A DNA stretch of 64,000 nt from Caryophanales bacterium UBA6259 (GTDB lineage Bacteria > Bacillota > Bacilli > Tepidibacillales > Tepidibacillaceae). The stretch is taken from the NCBI GenBank assembly GCA_002441135.1, contig DJVJ01000041.1, positions 1 through 64,000 on the forward strand, written 5' to 3'. The notes beneath the pieces were generated by a model. That model was not told the origin of the DNA, made no database searches, and saw nothing but the letters and a program-made list of their open reading frames with translations. Below are positions 53,057 to 61,080 of the stretch, piece after piece. The translations under genes and the position numbers were made by a program. Positions within the stretch are counted from its first letter, which is position 1, and each line of letters begins with the position of its first letter.

Positions 53057-54174
53057 ATGACTTTTCCTCCTACTTTCTTTTTAGAAAGGAATAACGTATA
53101 CATAATTGGTTGAATTTTTGACTTATATATCAAAGCTGGATTATCAAGTAGTGTAAAAACGGTTCTACCTGGCTTTGAGTTCACTTCAATGATCCAAATA
53201 TTGCCCTGTTTATCGATACCGACATCTAAACCTAATTCAAATAAATCACCATGGTGCTTTTCTAATTGCAAAGGGATTGTTTGTGCCAAACGGTCTAATT
53301 TTTGCAAAATCTCATTTGCTTTAGCTTCCCCATGCTCAATTCTTAGCAGCTGGTCTGCTTGAGAAACTGTTCCTCCACCATGGAGATTAGAAGTTATAGA
53401 TTCCTTGCTCCCAATTCTCGCTGCCATCCCAGTAAGCTCCCATGATCCTCTCATATTTTTTTGAACAAGTATTCTTACATCATAAGGTTCGGAATTAGAG
53501 GTAGTTAAATCTAAATATTGTTGTATAAGATATTTTCTTTTGCTAACAAAATGTTTTATCCAGATAGAAAGAGATTTAGCCGAGGAAAAGCTGTTTTTAA
53601 TATGGTTATTTTGAGCATCCCTTCCGATTATTTCATACAATTTATTTTGTTTTGAAATTTTTATGACTCCTATTCCATGACTACCACCAATAGGTTTTAA
53701 AACAACTGGATATTGATTCAACCAACTAAGTAGCTGTGAGAAGTTTTGATAAATTTCGGTACGAGGTAAGAATGGACGAAAACTAGGGTGATTAGACAAT
53801 ATTTGATAAACCTCCCATTTTCCAGATAATCCGTTACCTAAAAAGGTAATATTTTTGTCCTTTTTTATTTGTGCAATATAGGATTTATAATAGTTGAATT
53901 GTTTTGAATTCGTGTAAAAGCAACGATCATAAATATAATCAGGTAAAGGGAACCAACCTGTATCCCATTTATTGATAGAGAAGTTGTAATAAAAACCTTT
54001 AACTTGTTTTCTATCCCAATCCACTGTATTAGGATAAAAAACATATACTAGAATATGATGATTATGGCCTAGTTTTTGTAAAAACCGATAAAACCCTTTT
54101 TCAAAAAAAAGGGTTTGTTTAATTTGGCAAACCATAATTCCTAGTATGCTTTGAAATTGAACCTGTTTTTCCAT
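53053..54174 (-). CDS. YheC/YheD-family ATP-grasp protein, copy 2, short N-terminus
   Basis: 373 residues, 60-90 fewer than its three neighbours. It begins directly at the linker segment (SILGIMVCQIKQTLFF), so the N-terminal beta domain of the others is absent. The ATP-grasp domain is complete (YPVVLKPIGGSHGIGVIKIS; ELGLDVGIDKQGNIWIIEVN, then SKPGR). Upstream sequence has no hidden in-frame extension before the copy 1 stop, so the loss is genuine. It may work with a neighbour that supplies the missing domain. Confidence 0.82.
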   Translation of the reverse strand: MEKQVQFQSILGIMVCQIKQTLFFEKGFYRFLQKLGHNHHILVYVFYPNTVDWDRKQVKGFYYNFSINKWDTGWFPLPDYIYDRCFYTNSKQFNYYKSYIAQIKKDKNITFLGNGLSGKWEVYQILSNHPSFRPFLPRTEIYQNFSQLLSWLNQYPVVLKPIGGSHGIGVIKISKQNKLYEIIGRDAQNNHIKNSFSSAKSLSIWIKHFVSKRKYLIQQYLDLTTSNSEPYDVRILVQKNMRGSWELTGMAARIGSKESITSNLHGGGTVSQADQLLRIEHGEAKANEILQKLDRLAQTIPLQLEKHHGDLFELGLDVGIDKQGNIWIIEVNSKPGRTVFTLLDNPALIYKSKIQPIMYTLFLSKKKVGGKVI

Positions 54175-54190
54175 AAGGAACCCACCTTAG

Positions 54191-55576
54191 TTATTGTGGC
54201 TTTTTCTTCATTTTCTTCTTTTTTTTTGTGATAAATAATCCAGTTAAAAAACGAGTGTAGTCAATTAAGCGATGAACTGATGGTCTTGCACCAGTTAATC
54301 CTGGGTCATTATTTTTTGAGGGCTTAGCGTTAACCTCAAGCAGCCAAAGCTTCCCGTTTACATCCAAGCCTAAATCTATTCCTAGTTCCGCAAAGCTACC
54401 ATTTGAGCTTGCTTCAATTTGCTTTGCAATCGCTAAGGAATAATTGGTAAAATAATCAGGGGAAACCTTTTGCCTATTGTTCAAGTTTGATAAATGAATG
54501 GCGTGCATCACCTTACTTTGGGTTCCTCCACGAGCTAGATTGGAAACGAATTGCTGCTCATCTGCAACTCTTGCTACCATTGAGGTAATTGCCCAATTTC
54601 CAGTCTCGTTTTTTTGTACTAAGATTCTAAAATCAACAGGGCGATTTTTTATAGTTATTAAATCGATTCCTTCTTGAATAATATAGGGTTCTGATTTTAA
54701 TCTTGGAGTCAGTTGTTTAACCATTTGTGCAAATGAATTGTAGTTTAATGATAGAGGACCATTTATCTTAGATAAACGAACAAAGTATTCTGCTCCCCTT
54801 TTTTGAACCTTTATAATTCCTCTTCCTAAGGACCCGTTGGTTGGTTTCAGATAAGAAGTAGGGTATTTGTTTAGCATCTCTTTGATGGTTGTATGGTTCT
54901 TATACAGCTTGGTATTTGGTAATATAGATTGAACTGAAGTGTTCTTTAATAAGTCATACACTTGCCATTTATTTAAAAAATGATCATTAAAAAAGTGTGA
55001 GTAGTTTTTAGATTTTAATTGCTGGATTGATTCTTGATGTTTAAACTCAAATTTTCTTGAAGATATTCTGTTGTAAATCACGTCTGGAATTGGTAATTTA
55101 TTTTGTTCCCAACGATTTCCTTTAAGAAGCCATCCCTTAATCGAGCTATTTTGCAAATCAATATCCTCCAATGTGAAGGCATAAGAAAGAGTTCCTTTTG
55201 ATTTAGAAACTAGAGCAATTTCCTTTAAGAAAGAGGTCATTTCTCCAAAAGGCTCCTGAGTGTGATTTTTGTAGATATTTTGCAATAATATCCCTAATGT
55301 TGGACCAAGGATTAACCCTTTTTCCTTATCATACTTTCCATGAATCTGAATACCATTTGGGATCAATAATTGAGAAGCGATTGATTCGGGAAGTATTAAT
55401 AATTTACCTTTACTAGAACTAACGGAAACATAAACATTTATTTTTTTGCTACCGAAAATAATAGGAATTATTCGGTTGATCGGAAGGTTTAACTGACTAA
55501 TGATTTGTGAATTAACATAAATCGTATGCTCCGACGTTGGTTGGGATTCTGTTTGAATATCTAATAAAATTGCCAT
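54191..55576 (-). CDS. YheC/YheD-family ATP-grasp protein, copy 1
   Basis: 461 residues, first gene of the five-gene minus-strand operon. N-terminal beta domain (1-110, NRIIPIIFGSKKINVYVSVS) then ATP-grasp (YPTSYLKPTNGSLGRGIIKV; ELGIDLGLDVNGKLWLLEVN, AKPSKND). The C-terminus is very basic (KKKKKMKKKPQ), unlike the other copies, perhaps for contact with nucleic acid or acidic polymer. Divergent from yheB; the 103-base intergenic region holds both promoters. Confidence 0.85.
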   Translation of the reverse strand: MAILLDIQTESQPTSEHTIYVNSQIISQLNLPINRIIPIIFGSKKINVYVSVSSSKGKLLILPESIASQLLIPNGIQIHGKYDKEKGLILGPTLGILLQNIYKNHTQEPFGEMTSFLKEIALVSKSKGTLSYAFTLEDIDLQNSSIKGWLLKGNRWEQNKLPIPDVIYNRISSRKFEFKHQESIQQLKSKNYSHFFNDHFLNKWQVYDLLKNTSVQSILPNTKLYKNHTTIKEMLNKYPTSYLKPTNGSLGRGIIKVQKRGAEYFVRLSKINGPLSLNYNSFAQMVKQLTPRLKSEPYIIQEGIDLITIKNRPVDFRILVQKNETGNWAITSMVARVADEQQFVSNLARGGTQSKVMHAIHLSNLNNRQKVSPDYFTNYSLAIAKQIEASSNGSFAELGIDLGLDVNGKLWLLEVNAKPSKNNDPGLTGARPSVHRLIDYTRFLTGLFITKKKKKMKKKPQ

Positions 55577-55679
55577 CTTTTATTCCCCTTCCCAAGTCAA
55601 ATCAATTTTAGGCTAATTTATAATATGTATTTAAAAACTATATGGTGTTAGGCAAAGGCCATGAAAGGAGTTAATCATT

Positions 55680-56777
55680 GTGTATTTAATAATATTTTCT
55701 GTACTTATTGGTATTTTCATCGGTGCATTAACAAATGCGTTAGCAATAAAGATGCTTTTTAGGCCATACCAGCCTTGGAAGATTGGTCATAAGACCATAC
55801 CTTTTACTCCGGGATTAATTCCTAAGAGAAGGGGGGAAATAGCCGCTCAGTTAGGTCAGCTTGTAGAAAATTATTTATTTACGGTAGAAGGATTAAGGGA
55901 GTTTATCACGAATTCAGGGTTAAAAGCTAAATTGTACCCTATAATCATAGGGAAATTAATAGAGATAAAAGAAGAAAAGATTCCAGTTAGTTCTCTTGCA
56001 AAATCAATTTATGGAGAGAGTTGGAAGGTGGATTTTCAAGAATTCCTAGAAAAGAAATTAATCGATTTTCTACGAGAAGAAAAAATCCATTCGATTACAC
56101 TTGGTCAAATTGTAAATAATTTCAATATGGACATCGAGGGATACACTGAGAAAATTACAAATCGTTTTATTGATGAGCTACAAACCTTTCTTCATTCTCA
56201 GCAAGGGAAACTATGGATTGAGTCTGTTATTCGAAGCTTTTTTAATAACAAAGGAATGTTAGGTTTTTTTGCTAATAAATTACTTGAAGGAGATCAATTA
56301 CAGGAAAAAATAAGTGATTACTTCAATCAGATATTAAATCATCATCGAACTAAAGAAGCAGTTCAAATGTTCTTACTTAAGGAATGGGAGAAACAAACGA
56401 ATAAAACAGTAGGAGAGACCATTGATAAATTCTATCCAGATTTAAAACCAACCTTAGGTAGGTTGCTGGGATCTAGAATAGACGCAATTGCTGATTTAAA
56501 GCTAGATGTTTTGATTAATCCTTTGATGGAAAAGGGATGGGGAGAAAAAGGATATAATTTAGGATTTGAATTTATTTTCGAAAGACTTCATCTCATTTTC
56601 TCCTATTTTTCTATTGGGGATGTGGTTAGGGAAGAGGTTAATAAATTCTCTTTGCCTAAATTAGAAAAAATGATTATTGACGTGAGTAGAAAGGAATTAA
56701 AAATGATTACCTATTTAGGAGGGGTAATTGGAGGAGTTATTGGCTTACTGCAAGGAATGATTTACCATATACTATGA
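55680..56777 (+). CDS. yheB: DUF445 membrane protein YheB
   Basis: 365 residues from GTG 55680 behind AAAGGAG. An N-terminal transmembrane helix (FSVLIGIFIGALTNALAIKM) runs into the family signature FRPYQPWKIGHKTIPFTPGL, where IPKRRGEIAAQLG follows. A long helical middle and a C-terminal hydrophobic helix (YLGGVIGGVIGLLQGMI) complete a membrane-tethered bundle. YheB is a conserved sporulation-associated protein of unknown biochemistry, next to yheA and the yheC/D genes as in Bacillus subtilis. Confidence 0.88.
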   Translation: MYLIIFSVLIGIFIGALTNALAIKMLFRPYQPWKIGHKTIPFTPGLIPKRRGEIAAQLGQLVENYLFTVEGLREFITNSGLKAKLYPIIIGKLIEIKEEKIPVSSLAKSIYGESWKVDFQEFLEKKLIDFLREEKIHSITLGQIVNNFNMDIEGYTEKITNRFIDELQTFLHSQQGKLWIESVIRSFFNNKGMLGFFANKLLEGDQLQEKISDYFNQILNHHRTKEAVQMFLLKEWEKQTNKTVGETIDKFYPDLKPTLGRLLGSRIDAIADLKLDVLINPLMEKGWGEKGYNLGFEFIFERLHLIFSYFSIGDVVREEVNKFSLPKLEKMIIDVSRKELKMITYLGGVIGGVIGLLQGMIYHIL

Positions 56778-56804
56778 TACATTATTAATAGGAGGCGTTT
56801 AAAT

Positions 56805-57146
56805 TTGTCAAATCCATATGATAAAGCACATGAATTAGCTAGCTTAATTGAAAAAGAACAGAGCTATTTGAAGGTAAAAGAAATAAGTCAAAAGGTATTG
56901 GAAAAACCAGATCAGATGCAACAAATTGACCTTTTTCGCCGGGAACAGATGGAAGTCCAGCGTAAACAAATGCTTGGAATGCCATTAGAGCCAAAGGAAT
57001 TAGAAAAAGTAAATGAATTATATGAGAAATTAATGGAGGATTCCGAGGTTAAAGAATTATTAGAAGCTGAACAAGCACTAAGTCAATTATTTAATGATTT
57101 AAATCGAATTCTAACTCTCCCATTAGAGAAAATCTACAAAAAATAA
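56805..57146 (+). CDS. yheA: YlbF/YmcA-family protein YheA
   Basis: 113 residues behind AGGAGG, 27 bases after yheB. An all-helical protein of the YlbF/YmcA/YheA superfamily (ANPYDKAHELASLIEKEQSY-like start, DLFRREQMEVQRKQMLGMPL in the middle). YlbF and YmcA form a complex controlling RNA decay and development; YheA itself has no settled function. The TTG start codon is used. Confidence 0.85.
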   Translation: MSNPYDKAHELASLIEKEQSYLKVKEISQKVLEKPDQMQQIDLFRREQMEVQRKQMLGMPLEPKELEKVNELYEKLMEDSEVKELLEAEQALSQLFNDLNRILTLPLEKIYKK

Positions 57147-57200
57147 AGAAGAGAAAAAGTAAAGAGGGTTATCAAATAAAATGAATGTGAGGCGATTAGA

Positions 57201-57887
57201 ATGGAAGTTCGTTATCATGGTCATAGCTGTGTGGAATTAAAAGGAGAGAAAGGATCTATTATTATCGATCCTTTTATCAATGGTAATTCTCATGCCAAAG
57301 TGAAGGTAGAAGAAATAAAAGTTGATTATATTTATATTACACATGGACATGGAGATCATATAGGAGATGCAGTACAAATTGCAAAACTTAACGATGCAAC
57401 CATTATCGCACCATTTGAATTAGCGACGTTTATGAGCTGGCAAGGAGTAAAAGTTCATCCACTACATATTGGTGGCAGCTATTTGTTTGATATTGGAAGG
57501 ATAAAAGCGACTCAAGCCTTTCATGGTTCAGGATTTGTAGATGAAGATTCAAAATCTATTACCTACTTAGGAATGCCAAGTGGAGTAGTAATCGAACTTG
57601 ATGGAAAAAGGATTTATCATTCAGGAGACACTGGACTATTTAGCGATATGAAGCTTTTAGCTCGAGAACAGATAGATATTGCATTCTTACCAATTGGTGA
57701 TAATTTTACGATGGGACCAGAGGATGCGCTATTAGCAGCAGAATGGATAAGGACTAAGTTGGTTGTTCCAATTCATTTTAATACCTTTCCAGTAATACAG
57801 CAGAATCCAGAACAATTTGTACAGAAGGCAAAAGAAAATGGAATTCAAAGCCGAATCCTGTCATTCAATGAGTGGATTACCTTGTAA
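57201..57887 (+). CDS. ytkL: Metallo-beta-lactamase-fold hydrolase YtkL (UPF0173)
   Basis: 228 residues, ATG 57201. Metal ligands are in canonical order: HGHGDHIGD (His48, His50, Asp52, His53), the ligand HGSGF, HSGDTGLF and the final HFNTFP. The protein lacks a signal peptide and is cytoplasmic. UPF0173 proteins are metal-dependent hydrolases of unknown natural substrate. Position beside ytpI and ytoI matches the Bacillus order. Confidence 0.9.
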   Translation: MEVRYHGHSCVELKGEKGSIIIDPFINGNSHAKVKVEEIKVDYIYITHGHGDHIGDAVQIAKLNDATIIAPFELATFMSWQGVKVHPLHIGGSYLFDIGRIKATQAFHGSGFVDEDSKSITYLGMPSGVVIELDGKRIYHSGDTGLFSDMKLLAREQIDIAFLPIGDNFTMGPEDALLAAEWIRTKLVVPIHFNTFPVIQQNPEQFVQKAKENGIQSRILSFNEWITL

Positions 57888-58043
57888 CAATTATTTAATC
57901 TTTTTGTAAAACTATTGTAATATTTATCGGTTAGAATAAACTCAAGATGATAACCCCCTTTCAATAATGTGGATGCAATTCCACATTTTTTTTGTTCTTT
58001 TTTATCCTTTTGGACATACATTATTAATGGAGGTGTTATCGTT

Positions 58044-58328
58044 ATGTTTAGATCGATTATTTATTTTATCCTCGCTCTGTCAACAACCTTTTATGCAATA
58101 CCAAGGATACCGTTTGATAGCAACCAGTCTCTAGCGATAATTTTTAGTATTAGTTGGCTTTTCTTTGCGTTTCTTATTTTAGGATCCCATGTTGACCGGT
58201 TATTAATCTTGGATGAAACAAAAAGGAAACGTTTAGACCAACTTAAAAAAATTCAGCGAAGAAGAAGGGAAGAGGATATTTTACAATATCAGAAAAAGCA
58301 ATTAAAACGTACACAACAAGCACAGTAA
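58044..58328 (+). CDS. ytpI: YtpI-like membrane protein
   Basis: Start at ATG 58044 behind GGAGGTG; 94 residues. Two transmembrane helices (SIIYFILALSTTFYAI, IIFSISWLFFAFLILGSHVD) and a strongly basic cytoplasmic tail (KRKRLDQLKKIQRRRREED). Matches YtpI by size, topology and locus; function unknown. Confidence 0.8.
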   Translation: MFRSIIYFILALSTTFYAIPRIPFDSNQSLAIIFSISWLFFAFLILGSHVDRLLILDETKRKRLDQLKKIQRRRREEDILQYQKKQLKRTQQAQ

Positions 58329-58332
58329 CTCG

Positions 58333-58364
58333 ATATCCAATGGGACACATTGGATATTTTTTTG
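58333..58364 (+). terminator. Intrinsic terminator after ytpI
   Basis: Perfect ATATCCAATG/CATTGGATAT stem with a five-base loop and seven T. Confidence 0.9.
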
Positions 58365-58466
58365 TGTAAAGATTGAATTATTTTCCTTCACTCTGTTATA
58401 ATATATTGGAACAGAAGCCTAAAAAATAATGTAACAGTACAGAATATAGTACAGTGAAAAGAAAGT

Positions 58467-59792
58467 ATGGTGAAGGATTTGGCAACGAAACACGAGAAAA
58501 TCTTAAAATATATAGAGGAACTGCCTATTGGAAACAAAATATCTGTTCGCCAGATCGCTAGAGATATTAATGTGAGTGAAGGAACAGCTTATAGGGCGAT
58601 AAAAGAAGCTGAGAATCAAGGCTTTGTAAGCACGATTGAAAGAGTTGGAACTGTACGTATTGAAAAAAAGCAAAAAGCAAATATAGAAAAGCTAACTTTT
58701 GCTGAGGTTGTTAATATTGTAGATGGACATGTCCTTGGCGGTAGGGAAGGATTACATAAAACATTAAATAAATTTGTTATCGGCGCTATGAAATTAGAAG
58801 ATATGATGAAATATATAGAATCAGGTAATCTGTTGATTGTTGGTAATCGATATCAAGCTCATAAACTTACGTTAAAGCAAGGAGCAGCAGTATTAATCAC
58901 AGGTGGATTTGATACCAGTGAAGAGGTAAAACAATTAGCAGATGAAATGCAATTACCGATTATTTCAAGTAGTTATGATACTTTTACTGTTGCTTCCTTA
59001 ATTAATCGTGCCATTTACGATCGATTAATTAAAAAAGAAATCATGATGGTGGAAGATATTTTAGTGCATGATAATGATGTTTTCTCGATGAAGGATGATC
59101 AGACGATTGAAGACTGGCATCATTTAGTAGAAACAACAAAGCACAGTCGTTTTCCAGTTGTAGATTATCAGGGAAGACTAGTTGGAGTAATCACATCAAA
59201 GGATATATTAGGAAAAGAGAGAAATATACTTGTTGAAAAAGTGATGACCAAAAATCCAATTTATGTAAATGCAAAAACTTCAGTTGCTTCAGCAGCACAT
59301 ATGATGGTTTGGGAGGGGATCGAGCTTCTTCCAGTGGTGGATTCTAATCGTAAGCTGATTGGTGTAATAAGTAGACAGGATGTTTTAAAAGCATTACAGT
59401 ATATTCAAAAACAGCCTCAAATTGGGGAAACGATTGATGATATAATCTTAAGGCGTTTAGAAGAGAGAAAATCAGATGAGGGATTGGTTTATTATAAACA
59501 AAGTGTTTCTCCACAAATGACAAACCAACTTGGCTCACTTTCTTCAGGTTCTCTTGTCAGCTTGCTAATGGAAGCGGCTCATCGTGCTTTACAACAATTT
59601 AAAAAAGGTGACTTGGTACCGGAAAACTTAATGATTTATTTTGTAAAACCAGTACAAATTGAAAGTGAAATTGAAATATATCCTCGGATTATTGAGGTAA
59701 GTAGAAAATTTGGGAAAGTGGATATTGAAGTATATCATAAAAATCAATTGGTAAGTAAGGCAATGGTTACTTCTCAAGTAATTGAACGGTAA
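58467..59792 (+). CDS. ytoI: HTH-DRTGG-CBS-hotdog regulator YtoI
   Basis: 441 residues. Order: helix-turn-helix (KISVRQIARDINVSEGTAYR, residues 22-41), a DRTGG domain (about 75-185), two CBS motifs that usually bind adenylates (VHDNDVFSMKDDQTIEDWHH onward; MTKNPIYVNAKTSVASAAHM), and a C-terminal hotdog thioesterase-like domain (LMEAAHRALQQFKKGDLVPE). It looks like an adenine-nucleotide- or acyl-sensing transcription regulator; target genes unknown. Same locus and length as Bacillus subtilis YtoI. Confidence 0.9.
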   Translation: MVKDLATKHEKILKYIEELPIGNKISVRQIARDINVSEGTAYRAIKEAENQGFVSTIERVGTVRIEKKQKANIEKLTFAEVVNIVDGHVLGGREGLHKTLNKFVIGAMKLEDMMKYIESGNLLIVGNRYQAHKLTLKQGAAVLITGGFDTSEEVKQLADEMQLPIISSSYDTFTVASLINRAIYDRLIKKEIMMVEDILVHDNDVFSMKDDQTIEDWHHLVETTKHSRFPVVDYQGRLVGVITSKDILGKERNILVEKVMTKNPIYVNAKTSVASAAHMMVWEGIELLPVVDSNRKLIGVISRQDVLKALQYIQKQPQIGETIDDIILRRLEERKSDEGLVYYKQSVSPQMTNQLGSLSSGSLVSLLMEAAHRALQQFKKGDLVPENLMIYFVKPVQIESEIEIYPRIIEVSRKFGKVDIEVYHKNQLVSKAMVTSQVIER

Positions 59793-59806
59793 TTTTAAAA
59801 ATAGGT

Positions 59807-59843
59807 CATATAAAAACCGACATAAAAATATGTCGGTTTTATA
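59807..59843. terminator. Bidirectional terminator
   Basis: AAAACCGACATA/TATGTCGGTTTT stem with a four-A loop between ytoI and the converging small gene. Confidence 0.85.
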
Positions 59844-59854
59844 TTTAATAATTT

Positions 59855-60040
59855 CTATTTGTTTTCTTGTGGGATAAACCAGCATCCCTTTTCTGTTTCG
59901 TCAATTAGAACGGGAATACCTTGCTTTTCTAACTCTTTTTTAACTAGAAAAATTACTTCTTGAGTCTCAGCAAATGCCGAAAAGCCATTTTTAATCTTTT
60001 CCACCTTTGCTCTTGCAATTTCTTTTCGATCGATGACCAT
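59855..60040 (-). CDS. Small hypothetical protein
   Basis: Start at ATG 60040, nine bases after AGGAGG on the minus strand; 61 residues. Charged N-terminal helix (IDRKEIARAKVEKIKNG) and an alpha/beta C-terminal half (VKKELEKQGIPVLIDETEKG). Cytoplasmic, no recognised family. It lies 66 bases after ytrI, where Bacillus subtilis (from memory) has the nanoRNase gene nrnA close by. Confidence 0.5.
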   Translation of the reverse strand: MVIDRKEIARAKVEKIKNGFSAFAETQEVIFLVKKELEKQGIPVLIDETEKGCWFIPQENK

Positions 60041-60106
60041 TAAACAATCCTCCTCTTTCGATAAGTCTCCCAACTCTATTTTACACAATAAATGGATGTT
60101 TTGCGA

Positions 60107-60595
60107 CTAGTTTGCTATTTTTTCTTCTCTCGTAGATAACCAAACATCTATTTTGGTTTGAATATAAATAATTTTCACCTTGACTAAAAAGCTATGATCC
60201 TTCACTTTAAAGGATTTATTATTGAGTAATCGATAGATAAACTCAGGAGACTTCCCAACATCCTCCACCTTTTTTCCAATGAGGAATCTCGTCTCTTCTT
60301 TCAAAGCCTTGAGTAATTCAACTTCATTAAATGGTTCGAGCTTTTCTTCAATATGAAATTCAATAGAACGGATAAGCTGATTTTGTTTTCGCTTATTTTG
60401 TTCCTCCTGAAGTGTGGTTAGGGTATCTTTGCAATCCTTAAGTTCATCTTCAAGTCGATCACTATATAAATGAAGTTGATCAAGTTGATTTCCGTGAAGA
60501 TATAAGGTAATAAACATTCCGATAAAAATCCCCATTAAAATAAAAATAAAGTATCGGATTATTTTTTTGTGCAATTCCCAAGAGAAATAACGCAT
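60107..60595 (-). CDS. ytrI: Sporulation membrane protein YtrI
   Basis: 162 residues. One N-terminal transmembrane helix (IRYFIFILMGIFIGMFITLY), a coiled coil (LHLYSDRLEDELKDCKDTLT), and a C-terminal domain ending STREEK (YRLLNNKSFKVKDHSFLVKV). YtrI and YtrH are needed for efficient sporulation in Bacillus subtilis, in the mother cell. It overlaps the ytrH stop by one base and is divergent from dnaE, the conserved arrangement. Confidence 0.85.
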   Translation of the reverse strand: MRYFSWELHKKIIRYFIFILMGIFIGMFITLYLHGNQLDQLHLYSDRLEDELKDCKDTLTTLQEEQNKRKQNQLIRSIEFHIEEKLEPFNEVELLKALKEETRFLIGKKVEDVGKSPEFIYRLLNNKSFKVKDHSFLVKVKIIYIQTKIDVWLSTREEKIAN

Positions 60596-60927
60596 TATTG
60601 AATATCACCCTTAAATAGCCATTGTATGACCAATGAACCAGAATATGCTCCAATTAAAGCCATAATAATATAAATAAGCTGCTTTAAGATTGGAGAAAGG
60701 TCTCCACGTTCAAAAATACTCGAACCAAAAATTTGAAAGGAATCAAAAGTGCCCCCAAGGGCAACAACAATGGCCCATATACGTAATGAATTGGATAAAT
60801 CATTAATACTATTGATTGGTGGCTGTTTTGTAATAAATGCAGCGATGCCACCAAATAAAGTTCCACCGATGATTACACCGAAAGCGATAAAAAAGTACTT
60901 AACAATATTAATTAAAAATAATTCCAT
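60595..60927 (-). CDS. ytrH: Sporulation membrane protein YtrH
   Basis: Start at ATG 60927 behind AAGGGGAG; 110 residues with three hydrophobic segments (YFFIAFGVIIGGTLFGGIAA, IWAIVVALGGTF, LIYIIMALIGAYSGSLVIQW). It agrees with the YtrH family in size and in the start region MELFLINIVKYFF. First gene of a minus-strand operon with ytrI. Confidence 0.88.
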   Translation of the reverse strand: MELFLINIVKYFFIAFGVIIGGTLFGGIAAFITKQPPINSINDLSNSLRIWAIVVALGGTFDSFQIFGSSIFERGDLSPILKQLIYIIMALIGAYSGSLVIQWLFKGDIQ

Positions 60928-61080
60928 TCTGCTTCTCCCCTTGAGGAAACTTGTACTTAATAGAAATGTATACAATTGGGAAGAAAAAGATGATAAAAAA
61001 TTAAGAGATATTTACGTTATAATAAAAAGATAAGATAAATTTTAGGAAAACACTACATTATTTCAAAGGAGCAACTGAAA

